DNA from: Rhizobium sp. RU36D
GTDB taxonomy: Bacteria; Pseudomonadota; Alphaproteobacteria; Rhizobiales; Rhizobiaceae
Direction of reading: 5' to 3'
Assembly: GCF_900176345.1 (NCBI RefSeq)
Contig: NZ_FWXU01000007.1
Coordinates: 124,001 to 188,000, forward strand
Length of the DNA: 64,000 nucleotides
Below are positions 49,716 through 59,163 of the stretch, one piece after another. The notes under the pieces were generated by a model. That model had not been told where the DNA came from and made no database searches. It was given only the letters and a program-made list of their open reading frames with translations. The first letter of the stretch is position 1. Every line of letters begins with the position of its first letter. The position numbers and the translations under genes are program-made.

Positions 49716-50952
49716 CATGATCGGAAATGCAGGCGCTTATGACGTCGAGGCGATCAGGGCGGATTTTCCGATCCTGAGCCGCGAGGTCTATGGCAAGCCG
49801 CTGGTCTATCTCGACAACGGGGCCTCGGCGCAGAAGCCAAAGGTCGTGATTGATGCGATCTCCCACGCCTATTCCAACGAATATGCCAATGTGCATCGTG
49901 GCCTGCATTTCCTCTCCAATGCCGCAACCGATGCCTATGAGGCGGCGCGCGAAAAGGTGCGCCGGTTCCTCAATGCCGGATCGGTTGACGAGGTGATCTT
50001 CACCAAGTCCTCGACCGAGGCGATCAACACGGTTGCTTATGGTTACGGCAGGCAGGAGATCGGCGAGGGTGACGAGATCGTGCTCTCGATCATGGAGCAC
50101 CATTCCAATATCGTGCCCTGGCATTTCCTGAGGGAGCGCAAGGGCGCCAAGCTGGTCTTCGTGCCTGTCGACGAGGACGGTGCCTTCCACATCGAGGATT
50201 TCGAGAAATGCCTGACGGAGCGCACCAAGCTCGTGGCGATCACGCATATGTCCAATGCGCTGGGCACCGTGGTGCCCGTCAAGGAGGTTTGCCGGATCGC
50301 CCATGAGCGTGGCATTCCGGTTCTGGTCGATGGGTCGCAAGGGGCCGTGCATATGCCGGTCGATGTGCAGGACATCGATTGCGACTGGTATGCGGTTACC
50401 GGTCACAAGCTTTACGGCCCCTCGGGCATCGGCGTTCTCTACGGCAAGATGGATCGTCTGAAGGCCATGCAGCCCTTCATGGGCGGTGGCGAGATGATCA
50501 TCGAGGTGAGCGAGGATCGCGTCACCTACAACGATCCGCCGCATCGCTTCGAGGCCGGCACGCCGCCGATCGTGCAGGCGATCGGGCTCGGCTATGCGCT
50601 GGACTACATGGAAAAGATCGGCCGGGCGGCAATTGCCGCCCATGAGGCCGACCTGACGGCCTATGCGCATGAGCGGCTGACTGCGATCAACTCGCTGAGG
50701 ATCTTCGGCAATGCGCCGGGCAAGGGCGCGATCTTTTCCTTCGAACTCGCCGGCATCCATGCGCATGATGTGTCGATGCTGATCGATCGGCAGGGCGTCG
50801 CGGTTCGTGCGGGAACCCATTGCGCGCAGCCGCTTCTGGCCCGCTTCGGCGTGACCTCCACCTGCCGGGCCTCGTTCGGCATGTATAATACGCGGGCGGA
50901 GGTCGACAAGCTTGCCGATGCTCTCGACCACGCGCGCAAATTCTTCGGCTGA
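49708..50952 (+). CDS. sufS: Cysteine desulfurase SufS (group II)
   Basis: A 414-residue group II cysteine desulfurase. PLP Lys234 sits in Thr-Gly-His-Lys-Leu-Tyr-Gly and the sulfur-carrying Cys372 in Arg-Ala-Gly-Thr-His-Cys-Ala-Gln-Pro, the short-loop form that normally needs a SufE or SufU partner. No sufE gene is in this window. It overlaps sufD by 8 nt and differs in group from the desulfurase at the operon's head, so the operon has two sulfur donors of different type. Confidence 0.95.
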   Translation: MADMIGNAGAYDVEAIRADFPILSREVYGKPLVYLDNGASAQKPKVVIDAISHAYSNEYANVHRGLHFLSNAATDAYEAAREKVRRFLNAGSVDEVIFTKSSTEAINTVAYGYGRQEIGEGDEIVLSIMEHHSNIVPWHFLRERKGAKLVFVPVDEDGAFHIEDFEKCLTERTKLVAITHMSNALGTVVPVKEVCRIAHERGIPVLVDGSQGAVHMPVDVQDIDCDWYAVTGHKLYGPSGIGVLYGKMDRLKAMQPFMGGGEMIIEVSEDRVTYNDPPHRFEAGTPPIVQAIGLGYALDYMEKIGRAAIAAHEADLTAYAHERLTAINSLRIFGNAPGKGAIFSFELAGIHAHDVSMLIDRQGVAVRAGTHCAQPLLARFGVTSTCRASFGMYNTRAEVDKLADALDHARKFFG

Positions 50953-50962
50953 GGACACAGTG

Positions 50963-51337
50963 ATGAGCGATACGGAAGACAAAGCCGATGTCCGCAAGGA
51001 CATCATCAATTCGGCCATCCCGCCGGAAGAACTGGCGCGCCTGTCGGACGACATCGTCGCAGCCCTCAAGACGGTCTACGATCCGGAAATTCCGGCCGAT
51101 ATCTTCGAACTCGGGCTGATCTACAAGATCGATATCGAAGATGACCGAATGGTCAAGATAGACATGACCCTGACCGCCCCGGGTTGCCCGGTGGCCGGCG
51201 AAATGCCGGGCTGGGTGGAAAATGCCGTCAGTTCCGTCGAAGGCGTCTCTGGAGTCGAGGTCAAGATGACCTTCGATCCGCCGTGGTCGCCCGACCGCAT
51301 GTCCGAGGAAGCGCAGGTTGCGCTCGGCTGGTATTGA
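50963..51337 (+). CDS. SUF-operon DUF59/MIP18-like Fe-S assembly protein (SufT-like)
   Basis: A 124-residue MIP18/DUF59 protein. Conserved Tyr-Asp-Pro-Glu-Ile-Pro-Ala-Asp-Ile-Phe-Glu-Leu-Gly-Leu-Ile-Tyr is followed by Thr-Ala-Pro-Gly-Cys-Pro-Val-Ala with the invariant Cys. Members help deliver Fe-S clusters to targets. In Agrobacterium this slot is called sufX. The frame extends back to 50912 inside sufS; ATG 50963 has AGGA seven bases upstream. It is 10 nt after sufS. Confidence 0.92.
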   Translation: MSDTEDKADVRKDIINSAIPPEELARLSDDIVAALKTVYDPEIPADIFELGLIYKIDIEDDRMVKIDMTLTAPGCPVAGEMPGWVENAVSSVEGVSGVEVKMTFDPPWSPDRMSEEAQVALGWY

Positions 51338-51456
51338 TCGGTTAAGCCTGCACCACTAGATTAATGTCAAATCACCGGTGCTTGGGGGTCAACAAGCAGT
51401 CAGAATGCCAATGCTGATTGAGTTTGTCCCGATCCGGTCGAGTTGAGGAGAATGAG

Positions 51457-51849
51457 ATGGGCTTTCAGGTTATGACGCTAAGCGAGGCTGCGGCCCAGCG
51501 CGTCAAGACGATCGTGGAGAATTCCGGTCCCGACGCGAAGGGTATACGCGTCGGCATCAAGAAGGGCGGCTGCGCCGGCATGGAATATACGATCGATCTC
51601 GTATCCGAGCCGAACCCCAGGGATGACCTGATCCAGCGCGACGGCGCCAGCGTCTGGGTCGATCCGTCGGCCGTTCTCTATCTGCTCGGCACCGAAATGG
51701 GCTTTGAGACGACGACGCTGCGGTCCGGCTTTACCTTCCACAATCCCAACCAGACCTCGGCCTGCGGCTGCGGTGAGTCGGTCGAGCTCAAGGCCGCCGA
51801 TCTTGCGCTGCTGGCTCGGGAGCGCGGGGCCGATGCCGTACGCACCTGA
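51457..51849 (+). CDS. sufA: A-type Fe-S carrier SufA
   Basis: A 130-residue A-type carrier. The three conserved cysteines are Cys39 (Lys-Gly-Gly-Cys-Ala-Gly) and the Cys103-Gly-Cys105 pair. It carries clusters from SufBCD to apo-proteins. GAGGAG six bases before the ATG at 51457 overrides the longer frame from 51418. A 119-nt gap separates it from the DUF59 gene, so it may have its own promoter as well as read-through. A terminator follows at once. Confidence 0.93.
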   Translation: MGFQVMTLSEAAAQRVKTIVENSGPDAKGIRVGIKKGGCAGMEYTIDLVSEPNPRDDLIQRDGASVWVDPSAVLYLLGTEMGFETTTLRSGFTFHNPNQTSACGCGESVELKAADLALLARERGADAVRT

Positions 51850-51873
51850 GCGGTACATTCATCGATAACGACA

Positions 51874-51899
51874 GGGCTCGGAGCGATCCGGGCCTTTTT
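51874..51899 (+). terminator. Intrinsic terminator of the suf operon
   Basis: GGCTCGG / CCGGGCC forms a 7-bp stem with one G-U pair and a 6-nt loop, followed directly by five T. It sits 25 nt after sufA, where the operon should end, 8 nt from the convergent EAL gene stop. Confidence 0.85.
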
Positions 51900-51907
51900 A
51901 TGTCTGG

Positions 51908-53335
51908 CTATGACCGCGCGACCGGTGACGCGCTCCGTTGAAACCGACCAGCACGTTCCGTGGTGAGCGAAACCAGGGCTGCCCGGTGGGCCATGGCCTG
52001 GGCATAGTCTTCGAAGGTGGCGAGCGGTACGGGCCGGCCAAAGTGATAGCCCTGGAACTCGTGGCAGCCGATCTCCATCAGGAAATTATGCTGGGCGCTG
52101 GTTTCGACGCCTTCGGCCAGCACGACCAGATCCAGTTCGATACCCATCTGCACGATGCTCTTGATCAGCGCGGCGCCTTGGGCACTGGCAAGAGCTTCCT
52201 CGACAAAGCTGCGGTCGATCTTCAATTGCCGGATCGGCAGGCTCCTGAGGTAGCTCAGGGAAGAATAGCCGGTGCCGAAATCATCAAGCGCGAACGTGAT
52301 GCCGGTCGCCCGCAGCACATTCATCCGGGCAACGACCGAGGTCATGCCCGAGACGACCACGCTTTCCGTCAGTTCGAGCTTCAGGCGCGTCGGGTCGATG
52401 CCATGGCTATAAACCATCTCCAGGACCGACTGATCGAATTTTTCGACACCGAACTGCACGGCACTGACATTGACGGCCAGCGTCAGCCTGGCGAGCACCG
52501 GATCCTTGCTCCATGAAGACAGCGTGCGGCACGCTTCTGCCAGCACCCAGTCGCCCAGCAGCGGCATCAGGCCGCAATCTTCGGCGGCGGTAATGAATTC
52601 GCCCGGCGGGATGTAGCCGCGCTGCGGATGCTTCCAGCGCAGTAGTGCCTCGGCGCCGACGACCTGGCCCGCCCGGTTGAGCTGCGGCTGGTAGAAGAGT
52701 TCCAGCTCATTGCGGCGTATGGCTCCGCGCAATTGCCGTTCCATGCCCTTATGGCGCTGCAGTTCCCGTTCCATGGCCACCACGCCTCCGCACATCATCA
52801 AGACGGCAAGGACGCTGTTGATCCAGGTGCCCATCACCCTGATGTCGTCGGGAATGGGCTCGGCAAAGGAGAAATGCAGGTCGGCACTGGAAAATGTCAC
52901 GAAGGCAGCAAGGCAGCCCGCTATGACGGCCAGTTGGATGTTTGACTTGCGCCTGAGATAGTTGATGTAGGCGAGGATCGCGAGAACTGGCAAAAACAGA
53001 TGGGAAACGCGGGGATAGCCGGGGCTGGGCACGTCGAACAGCAGGCAGAAGCCGATGGCGAAGGCCAGCAGCGCCACTTCCGTGCAGACCAGAGCCGCAT
53101 TCAGGTGACCGGCGCGGATCAGAAGCCAGCTGACGAGGCCAATCGCGGCGAAGACGAGTTCAACCGCCGCCAGCAGCCACCATTGATTGGCGGCAAAGAT
53201 CGCGCCCCACAACACACCGACAAAGACGACTGCGAGGGCGGCCGCCTTGTAGGCATGGATAAACCGCCGCGATCGCTTGTCGCTGGGTAGGACCTGTTTC
53301 GTCGTGGGCTGGGTTGGCGCCAAAAGTCGTCTCAC
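51908..53335 (-). CDS. Membrane-anchored EAL phosphodiesterase
   Basis: A 475-residue protein: about 190 N-terminal residues with six hydrophobic helices, then a complete EAL domain. The motifs are all intact: Gly-Ala-Glu-Ala-Leu-Leu-Arg-Trp at 227-234, Val-Asn-Val-Ser, Leu-Glu-Leu-Thr-Glu-Ser, Asp-Asp-Phe-Gly-Thr-Gly, Lys-Ile-Asp-Arg, Glu-Gly-Val-Glu and Gln-Gly-Tyr. It should hydrolyse cyclic di-GMP to pGpG, with input from the membrane domain. The start appears to be a GTG at 53335 without a strong ribosome-binding site. Confidence 0.9.
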   Translation of the reverse strand: MRRLLAPTQPTTKQVLPSDKRSRRFIHAYKAAALAVVFVGVLWGAIFAANQWWLLAAVELVFAAIGLVSWLLIRAGHLNAALVCTEVALLAFAIGFCLLFDVPSPGYPRVSHLFLPVLAILAYINYLRRKSNIQLAVIAGCLAAFVTFSSADLHFSFAEPIPDDIRVMGTWINSVLAVLMMCGGVVAMERELQRHKGMERQLRGAIRRNELELFYQPQLNRAGQVVGAEALLRWKHPQRGYIPPGEFITAAEDCGLMPLLGDWVLAEACRTLSSWSKDPVLARLTLAVNVSAVQFGVEKFDQSVLEMVYSHGIDPTRLKLELTESVVVSGMTSVVARMNVLRATGITFALDDFGTGYSSLSYLRSLPIRQLKIDRSFVEEALASAQGAALIKSIVQMGIELDLVVLAEGVETSAQHNFLMEIGCHEFQGYHFGRPVPLATFEDYAQAMAHRAALVSLTTERAGRFQRSASPVARS

Positions 53336-53487
53336 ATCGATCGACTGTCTCTAAGGGCAGTCCTTGTTTTTGCAGATGCTAACAAAGCGAATTTAAAAAT
53401 TCGTCTTTGAACTGGTGAGAATGTCCTAGATTTGCGCGTTTCCCGGGCAAAGCGGGCGCCGTTCCCAGTGCGCGACGTGACCAGAGC

Positions 53488-53796
53488 TCAATCCCTAACC
53501 ATCGTCATCAGCACGTCCCACATATCCGCGCCCGTTTCGAACACTGCGGCATTTGCCTTGAAGGTTGTGCTGGTCTCAAGAAGGTCGAACATTTCCTGGC
53601 CGAGATCGACCGGGGCTCCCTGGTCCTGAGATACCGATGCGGACACGCCGCCACCTGGCGCGGTCGAGAGATTGACCTGTTGGCGGGCATAGCCAGGGGT
53701 CAGGGCATTGGCAACGTTGTTGGCGGTGGCAGCGCTTCGGGTCGCGCCGGCCTGCATGCCCGATACCGCATTGGTCATTGCAATCGAAAGGCTCAT
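53488..53796 (-). CDS. Isolated flagellar basal-body-rod-like protein (102 aa)
   Basis: A 102-residue protein with both ends of a flagellar rod/hook protein and little between. Residues 1-35 carry the rod-protein N-terminal motif (Ala-Asn-Asn-Val-Ala-Asn-Ala-Leu-Thr-Pro-Gly-Tyr), and the C-terminus has the heptad Phe-Lys-Ala-Asn-Ala-Ala-Val-Phe-Glu-Thr-Gly. Rod proteins such as FlgB or FlgC are about 130 residues. No other flagellar gene is nearby. GGAG nine bases before the ATG supports translation from 53796. Possibly a diverged or degenerated paralogue. Confidence 0.68.
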   Translation of the reverse strand: MSLSIAMTNAVSGMQAGATRSAATANNVANALTPGYARQQVNLSTAPGGGVSASVSQDQGAPVDLGQEMFDLLETSTTFKANAAVFETGADMWDVLMTMVRD

Positions 53797-54011
53797 TGCA
53801 GGCATCTCCGCAGGATCACTGCATGAGCCATACCCCAATCACATTAGCAAAGGCTTGAAAGACAGGGTTGACGGAGTTTTGCGCGCGATGGCGGGGTGTT
53901 TCGTAGTGGGACGAGCGGCGGAGCGCCAAAGTACCGGCGTGGTGCGAAGCCTGCCGCAAAACACGCCGCTGTGGTTCAGGCCGCCAAGTCGACGCCCTGA
54001 TTGGAAGGGAA

Positions 54012-54033
54012 GGGCCCGCCTCTCGGCGAGCCC
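54012..54033 (-). terminator. Terminator of the gcv operon
   Basis: On the minus strand GGGCTCGCC / GGCGGGCCC forms a 9-bp stem with one G-U and a GAGA loop, 8 nt after the gcvP stop, followed by TTCCCTTCC. The T-run is imperfect. Confidence 0.6.
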
Positions 54034-54041
54034 CTCGGCCT

Positions 54042-56906
54042 TCACTCAGCCGCCTCCGCATACTCGCTCATCGGCGGGCAGGTGCAGACGAGGTTGCGGT
54101 CGCCATAGACATTGTCGACGCGATTGACCGGGGACCAATACTTGTCCACCCGGAAGGCGCCCGGCGGGTAGCAGGCCTGTTCGCGGCTATAGGGGCGATC
54201 CCAATTGCCGACCAAGTCTTCGACCGTATGCGGGGCATTCTTGAGCGGATTGTTGGTCTTGTCCGCGCGGCCCTCCTCGATGGCGCGGGCTTCCTCGCGG
54301 ATCGCCAGCATGGCCTCGCAGAACCGGTCGATTTCGGCTTTGGTTTCCGATTCGGTCGGCTCGATCATCAAGGTGCCCGCAACCGGCCAGCTCATGGTCG
54401 GCGCATGGAAGCCGCAATCGATCAGGCGCTTGGCGACATCGTCCACGGTCACGCCCGCCGAGTCGGCCAGCGGCCGCACATCGATGATGCATTCATGGGC
54501 CACGCGTCCGGTGTCGGACTTGTACAGCACCTCATAGGGGCCGGTGAGCCTTGCTGCGATATAGTTGGCGTTGAGGATCGCCACCTTGGTTGCCTGGGTG
54601 AGGCCGGCACCACCCATCATCAGGCAATAGGACCAACTAATCGGCAGGATCGAGGCGGAGCCATAGGGTGCCGCAGAGACCGCGCCGGGGCGTCCATCCG
54701 TCTCGGGATGACCGGGCAGATAGGGCGCCAGATGGGCCTTCACGCCGATCGGGCCCATGCCCGGACCGCCGCCGCCATGGGGAATGCAGAAGGTCTTGTG
54801 CAGGTTAAGATGGGAAACGTCGGAGCCGATATCGCCAGGCCGTGCCAGACCCACCATGGCATTCATGTTGGCGCCGTCGAGATAGACCTGGCCGCCATGC
54901 TGGTGGGTGATCTCGCAGATCTCCCGCACCGTCTCCTCGAACACGCCATGCGTCGAGGGATAGGTGATCATGCAGCAGGACAGGTTTTCCCGGTGTTGCT
55001 CCGCCTTGGCGCGGAAGTCGTCGAGATCGACGTCGCCGTTGTCGCGGGCTTTCACCGGAACCACCAGCATGCCGGCCATCTGCGCCGAGGCCGGATTGGT
55101 GCCATGGGCCGAGGTCGGAATCAGGCAGACATTGCGATGGGCGTCGCCGCGGGCGAGGTGGTAGTTGCGGATGGTCAGTAGACCCGCATATTCACCCTGC
55201 GCTCCCGAATTCGGCTGCATCGAGAAGGCATCATAGCCTGTCACGGCGCACAGCTTTTCGGAGAGGTCGTCGATCATTTCCTTGTAGCCCAGCGCCTGGT
55301 CTGCCGGAGCGAAAGGATGGATCTCGGAAAATTCCGGCCAGGTGATCGGCAGCATTTCCGCGGTCGCATTGAGTTTCATGGTGCAGGAACCGAGCGGGAT
55401 CATCGCCCGATCCAGCGCCAGATCGCGATCCGACAGGCGGCGGATATAGCGGGTCATCTCGCTTTCCGCGCGGTTCATGTGGAAGATCGGATGGGTGAGA
55501 TAGGGGCTCTGCCTCAGGAGATCCTTAGGCAGGCGATAGTCGGGCGTGAAGTCGGCAATTGCAAAAGCCCCACCGAAGGCGCGCCAGACGGCTTCGAGGG
55601 CTGCCGGCCGCGTGCGCTCGTCCACCGTGATCCCGATCCGTGAGGTGCCGACCTTGCGCAGATTGACGCCCTCGGCAACGGCTGCCCTGAGGATGAGGCC
55701 CTGCATGTGGCCGACATCCACCGTGATGGTGTCGAAGAAGGTGTCGGGCTCGATGGCGTAGCCGAGCTTTTCCAAGCCCTTGGCCAGCAGCACGGCCTTC
55801 TGGTGCACCTGCTGGGCGATCGCCTTGATGCCCTCGGGGCCGTGGAATACGGCATACATAGACGCCATGACCGCCAGCAGCACCTGGGCGGTGCAGATGT
55901 TGGAGGTCGCCTTTTCGCGGCGGATATGCTGCTCGCGGGTCTGGAGGCTCAGACGATAGGCGCGGTTGCCACGGGCGTCGACCGAGACGCCGACCAAGCG
56001 GCCGGGCATGGAGCGCTTATAGGCATCCTTGACCGCCATATAGGCCGCATGCGGGCCGCCATAGCCGACGGGTACGCCGAAGCGCTGGGTGGTGCCGATG
56101 GCGATATCGGCGCCCATCTCGCCCGGCGATTTCAAGAGCGCCAGCGCCAGCGGGTCGGCTGCAACCGTTGCAATGGCGCCGGTCTGGTGCAGGCGGGCGA
56201 TCAGGCCGGTGAAATCCCTTACATGGCCATGGGTGCCGGGATACTGGAAGATGGCACCGAAAACGTCCACCGGATCGAGGTCTGCAAAGGGATCGCCGAC
56301 GATCACTGTCCAGCCCAGCGGCTCGGCGCGGGTCTGGATCAGGGCGATGGTCTGCGGGTGGCAGTTCTGATCGACGAAGAAAGCCTTGGCCTTGGATTTC
56401 GACACGCGCTCGGCCATGGCCATGGCTTCAGCCGCGGCGGTTGCCTCATCAAGAAGCGAGGCGTTGGCGACGTCTAAGCCGGTGAGGTCGCAGACCATTG
56501 TCTGGTAGTTCAACAGCGCTTCGAGGCGACCCTGGCTGATCTCGGGCTGGTAGGGCGTATAGGCCGTATACCAGGCCGGGTTTTCCAGGATGGTGCGCTG
56601 GATGACCGGCGGCGTGATGGTGCCGTGATAGCCCTGGCCGATCAGCGAGACCATCGGCTTGTTCATGTTGGCCGTCTCGCGCAGCTTGTCGAGCGCCTCA
56701 CGCTCGGTCATCGGGGCGCTCCAGGTCAGCGGCGCCTTCTGGCGGATCGAGCCGGGAACGGTGGCGTCGATCAGTGCATCCAGCGAGGGAAAGCCGACAA
56801 CCCCAAGCATCTCGGTCATTTCGGCCGGGGAGGGGCCGATATGCCGGCGATTGGCGAAATCATAGGGCTGGTAATCGGTGAAGGTGAATTCGGTGGGTGT
56901 CGTCAT
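54042..56906 (-). CDS. gcvP: Glycine dehydrogenase (decarboxylating), P protein
   Basis: A 954-residue single-chain P protein, the PLP enzyme that decarboxylates glycine and passes the aminomethyl group to lipoyl-GcvH. The C-terminal half carries the PLP Lys704 in [13 protein letters not shown]. The length is that of full single-subunit GcvP. Its ATG shares one base with the gcvH stop (TGATG), so the two are coupled. It is the last gene under the glycine riboswitch. Confidence 0.97.
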   Translation of the reverse strand: MTTPTEFTFTDYQPYDFANRRHIGPSPAEMTEMLGVVGFPSLDALIDATVPGSIRQKAPLTWSAPMTEREALDKLRETANMNKPMVSLIGQGYHGTITPPVIQRTILENPAWYTAYTPYQPEISQGRLEALLNYQTMVCDLTGLDVANASLLDEATAAAEAMAMAERVSKSKAKAFFVDQNCHPQTIALIQTRAEPLGWTVIVGDPFADLDPVDVFGAIFQYPGTHGHVRDFTGLIARLHQTGAIATVAADPLALALLKSPGEMGADIAIGTTQRFGVPVGYGGPHAAYMAVKDAYKRSMPGRLVGVSVDARGNRAYRLSLQTREQHIRREKATSNICTAQVLLAVMASMYAVFHGPEGIKAIAQQVHQKAVLLAKGLEKLGYAIEPDTFFDTITVDVGHMQGLILRAAVAEGVNLRKVGTSRIGITVDERTRPAALEAVWRAFGGAFAIADFTPDYRLPKDLLRQSPYLTHPIFHMNRAESEMTRYIRRLSDRDLALDRAMIPLGSCTMKLNATAEMLPITWPEFSEIHPFAPADQALGYKEMIDDLSEKLCAVTGYDAFSMQPNSGAQGEYAGLLTIRNYHLARGDAHRNVCLIPTSAHGTNPASAQMAGMLVVPVKARDNGDVDLDDFRAKAEQHRENLSCCMITYPSTHGVFEETVREICEITHQHGGQVYLDGANMNAMVGLARPGDIGSDVSHLNLHKTFCIPHGGGGPGMGPIGVKAHLAPYLPGHPETDGRPGAVSAAPYGSASILPISWSYCLMMGGAGLTQATKVAILNANYIAARLTGPYEVLYKSDTGRVAHECIIDVRPLADSAGVTVDDVAKRLIDCGFHAPTMSWPVAGTLMIEPTESETKAEIDRFCEAMLAIREEARAIEEGRADKTNNPLKNAPHTVEDLVGNWDRPYSREQACYPPGAFRVDKYWSPVNRVDNVYGDRNLVCTCPPMSEYAEAAE

Positions 56907-57268
56907 CAGGCGATCAGCTCCTTATAGGCCGCTTCATCCAGCAGGCTGTCGGCGTCGCCGGCATTGGCAAGCTTCAGCTTGAAGAACCAGGCCTTGCCCT
57001 CGGGGTCCGAATTGACCAGCGAGGGGTCGTCGACGATCGCCTGGTTGACCTCGGTGATCTCACCATCAAGCGGACAATAGACTTCGGATGCTGCCTTGAC
57101 GGATTCCACCGTGGCCGCATCGTCACCCTTGGAGAAGGTTGAGCCGACTTCGGGCAGTTCGACAAAAACCAGGTCGCCCAGCTGTTCGGCTGCGTGCGTG
57201 GTGATCCCCACGGTGGCGACGCCATCCTCAAGCTTCAGCCATTCGTGTTCGGCGGTGTATTTCAGCAT
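56906..57268 (-). CDS. gcvH: Glycine cleavage system H protein
   Basis: A 120-residue lipoyl-domain carrier that shuttles the aminomethyl intermediate from P to T protein. The lipoylated Lys58 sits in Val-Glu-Ser-Val-Lys-Ala-Ala-Ser. GAGAGGA eight bases before the ATG at 57268 defines the start; the frame extends far upstream through the mosaic repeat and is not coding there. Its 240-nt gap from gcvT is filled by a palindromic repeat, unusual inside this operon. Confidence 0.96.
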   Translation of the reverse strand: MLKYTAEHEWLKLEDGVATVGITTHAAEQLGDLVFVELPEVGSTFSKGDDAATVESVKAASEVYCPLDGEITEVNQAIVDDPSLVNSDPEGKAWFFKLKLANAGDADSLLDEAAYKELIA

Positions 57269-57323
57269 GATTTTAGTCCTCTCTGAAGGAAGTTTTGAAT
57301 TGGTTTGGCTGAGGGAGCACGCG

Positions 57324-57482
57324 AGCCCCCCCCTCTGGCCTGCCGGCCATCTCCCCCACAGGTGGGGAGATCGGATCGGCGCACCCTTGTCCCCACCAAT
57401 TGACGCCGACGAAGGGCGAAAGGCCGCAGCCTGCTGATCTCCCCCCTCGTGGGGGAGATGGTCGGCAGACCAGAGGGGGGCT
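57324..57482. repeat. Palindromic intergenic mosaic element (RIME-like) between gcvT and gcvH
   Basis: Two long inverted arms, each itself a hairpin. The left arm (57324-57372) runs AGCCCCCC...CTCTGG to CATCTCCCCCAC-AG-GTGGGGAGAT; the right arm (57435-57482) mirrors it as ATCTCCCCC...GGGGGAGAT then CCAGAGGGGGGCT. The CTGCCGG / CATCTCCCCC type matches an intergenic repeat common in rhizobia. Confidence 0.8.
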
Positions 57483-57508
57483 TGGGCTGTCAGCGGCATC
57501 ATAAAACG

Positions 57509-58648
57509 TTACCGCTTGTAGGTGGGCTGGATGAAGGGAAGGGCGGTGACGGTGACAGGCAGATATTTGCCGCGCACCTCGGCGAAGATCGCCGTACCGG
57601 GACCGGCATATGCGGAGGGTACGTAGCCCATGGCGACGGGTCCGCCGGCGCTGGGGCCGAAGCCGCCGGATGTTACCTCGCCAATCTCGGTTGCGCCTTC
57701 GCTATCGGCGAAGAGTTTCGAATGGCCGCGGACGGGCGCCTTGCCTTCCGGCTTCAGACCGACGCGGCGGCGCGTCGTGCCCGCGTCGAGTTCCGGCAGG
57801 ATGCGAGAAGCGCCGGGAAAGCCGCCTTGACGGGCGCCACCGCTGCGGCGCACCTTCTGGATCGCCCATTCAAGATCGGCCTCGATCGGCGAGGTCGTGG
57901 TGTCGATGTCGTTGCCATAGAGGCAGAGGCCTGCTTCCAGACGGAGGGAATCGCGTGCGCCAAGCCCGATCGGCTCGCAATCCGGATGCGCGAGCAGCGC
58001 CTTTGCCAGATTCGTCGCCTTGTCGGCCGGCACCGAGATTTCGAAACCGTCCTCGCCGGAATAGCCGGAACGGGAGACGATGCAGGGGCTGTCATGAAGC
58101 GAAACCTCACGCACATCCATGAATTTCATCTCGGCAATTTCGGGTGCAAGCTCCGAAAGCACCGCCTGCGAACGCGGCCCCTGAAGCGCCAGCAAAGCCT
58201 GGTCCTCGACATAGGTGATGTCGCAGGTTTCCGACAGATGCGCCTGCATATGGGCGATATCGGCGTCCTTGCAGCCGGCATTGACGACGACATAGAGGCG
58301 ATCACCGAGATTGGTGATCATCAGGTCGTCGAGAATTCCGCCATTGGCGTCCGTGAAGAAGCCGTAGCGCTGGCGCCCAGGCTTCAGGCCGAGAATATCA
58401 ACTGGCACAAGGCCTTCGAGCGCAAGGGCGGCATCTTCGATCCGGCCAGATTTGGCGCGCAGGATGACCTGGCCCATATGCGAGACATCGAACAGCCCGG
58501 CATTCTCGCGGGTGTGAAGGTGCTCCTTCAACACCCCGGCGGGATACTGCACCGGCATGGAGTATCCGGCAAACGGAACCATCTTGGCGCCGAGCGACAG
58601 GTGAAGATCGTATAGCGGGGTGGTCTTGAGGTCGGTCTGGTCGTCCAA
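57509..58648 (-). CDS. gcvT: Aminomethyltransferase, glycine cleavage T protein
   Basis: A 379-residue tetrahydrofolate-dependent T protein, releasing ammonia and forming methylene-THF from the GcvH-bound intermediate. Visible are Leu-His-Leu-Ser-Leu-Gly-Ala-Lys-Met-Val-Pro-Phe-Ala-Gly-Tyr, Phe-Asp-Val-Ser-His-Met-Gly and Leu-Gly-Ala-Arg-Asp-Ser-Leu-Arg-Leu-Glu-Ala-Gly. I start at TTG 58648, which has GGAGG five bases upstream; the ATG at 58711 that opens the frame abuts the riboswitch and would add a non-conserved Arg-rich leader. The leader from 58649 is probably the expression platform. Confidence 0.95.
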   Translation of the reverse strand: MDDQTDLKTTPLYDLHLSLGAKMVPFAGYSMPVQYPAGVLKEHLHTRENAGLFDVSHMGQVILRAKSGRIEDAALALEGLVPVDILGLKPGRQRYGFFTDANGGILDDLMITNLGDRLYVVVNAGCKDADIAHMQAHLSETCDITYVEDQALLALQGPRSQAVLSELAPEIAEMKFMDVREVSLHDSPCIVSRSGYSGEDGFEISVPADKATNLAKALLAHPDCEPIGLGARDSLRLEAGLCLYGNDIDTTTSPIEADLEWAIQKVRRSGGARQGGFPGASRILPELDAGTTRRRVGLKPEGKAPVRGHSKLFADSEGATEIGEVTSGGFGPSAGGPVAMGYVPSAYAGPGTAIFAEVRGKYLPVTVTALPFIQPTYKR

Positions 58649-58714
58649 AGGTGCCTCCGGTCCGGCGCGGTCGCGCCTGCTCAATGGTTGACGCTCCGCG
58701 CGTCGGTTCATGAG

Positions 58715-58875
58715 CCCCCTCTGTCCGTTTGCCTGAGATTGTTATCCCTTCGGCGCACCTCACCTTTCGGCGAGATATCTCTCCAGAGTTTCAGTCGGCA
58801 CCTTGTGGTCCTTTGGCCTGAGAGTTTCCGGGGCGGTTGCTCCTTCGGCACCGGAGTGAACCGGTTTCTCCCGAC
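58715..58875 (-). promoter_or_regulatory. Tandem glycine riboswitch upstream of gcvT
   Basis: On the minus strand two glycine aptamers follow each other. The first runs from GGGAGAAACC through CCGAAGGAGCAA to AAACTCTCAGGCCAAAGGACC. The second runs from GAAACTCTGGAGAG through CGCCGAAGGG to AATCTCAGGCAAACGGACAG. These are the conserved blocks of gcvT riboswitches, which turn on the glycine cleavage operon when glycine is abundant. About 66 nt separate it from the TTG start, room for the expression platform. Confidence 0.93.
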
Positions 58876-59163
58876 AAGGTGGCATCAGCTTTAGCCGCCG
58901 GCCCCAAGCTTTGGCAAGGGTGTCACGTCGTTATGAAGCAAATTTTTGTCGCGCGACTGCCAGGCGTGCGCGATAAGGCCTTGTCCTCAGCCTATGGGCT
59001 GCGTCCCCTTTCTTATATCCGCCTGCCGTTTGTGATGCCGTGCCGGTTTGTTGCGCCGGATCAAAGACAGGTTCGATCGCTGTGGCAACATGGCGCATAT
59101 TGTTAGTGGGACTTTGATTTTCGGCAGGAAAGCCGGTACTCAGGTTTCGACTCGGAGGGCCTC

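Noticed and set aside
57324..57482. CRISPR-like array between gcvT and gcvH
   Set aside because: The repeated blocks are inverted arms of one palindromic element, not direct repeats with regular spacers; no cas genes are present anywhere in the window.
58649..58711. N-terminal extension of GcvT from the ATG at 58711
   Set aside because: The extension is Arg-rich and unlike other T proteins, overlies the riboswitch expression platform, and a TTG with GGAGG gives the expected start.
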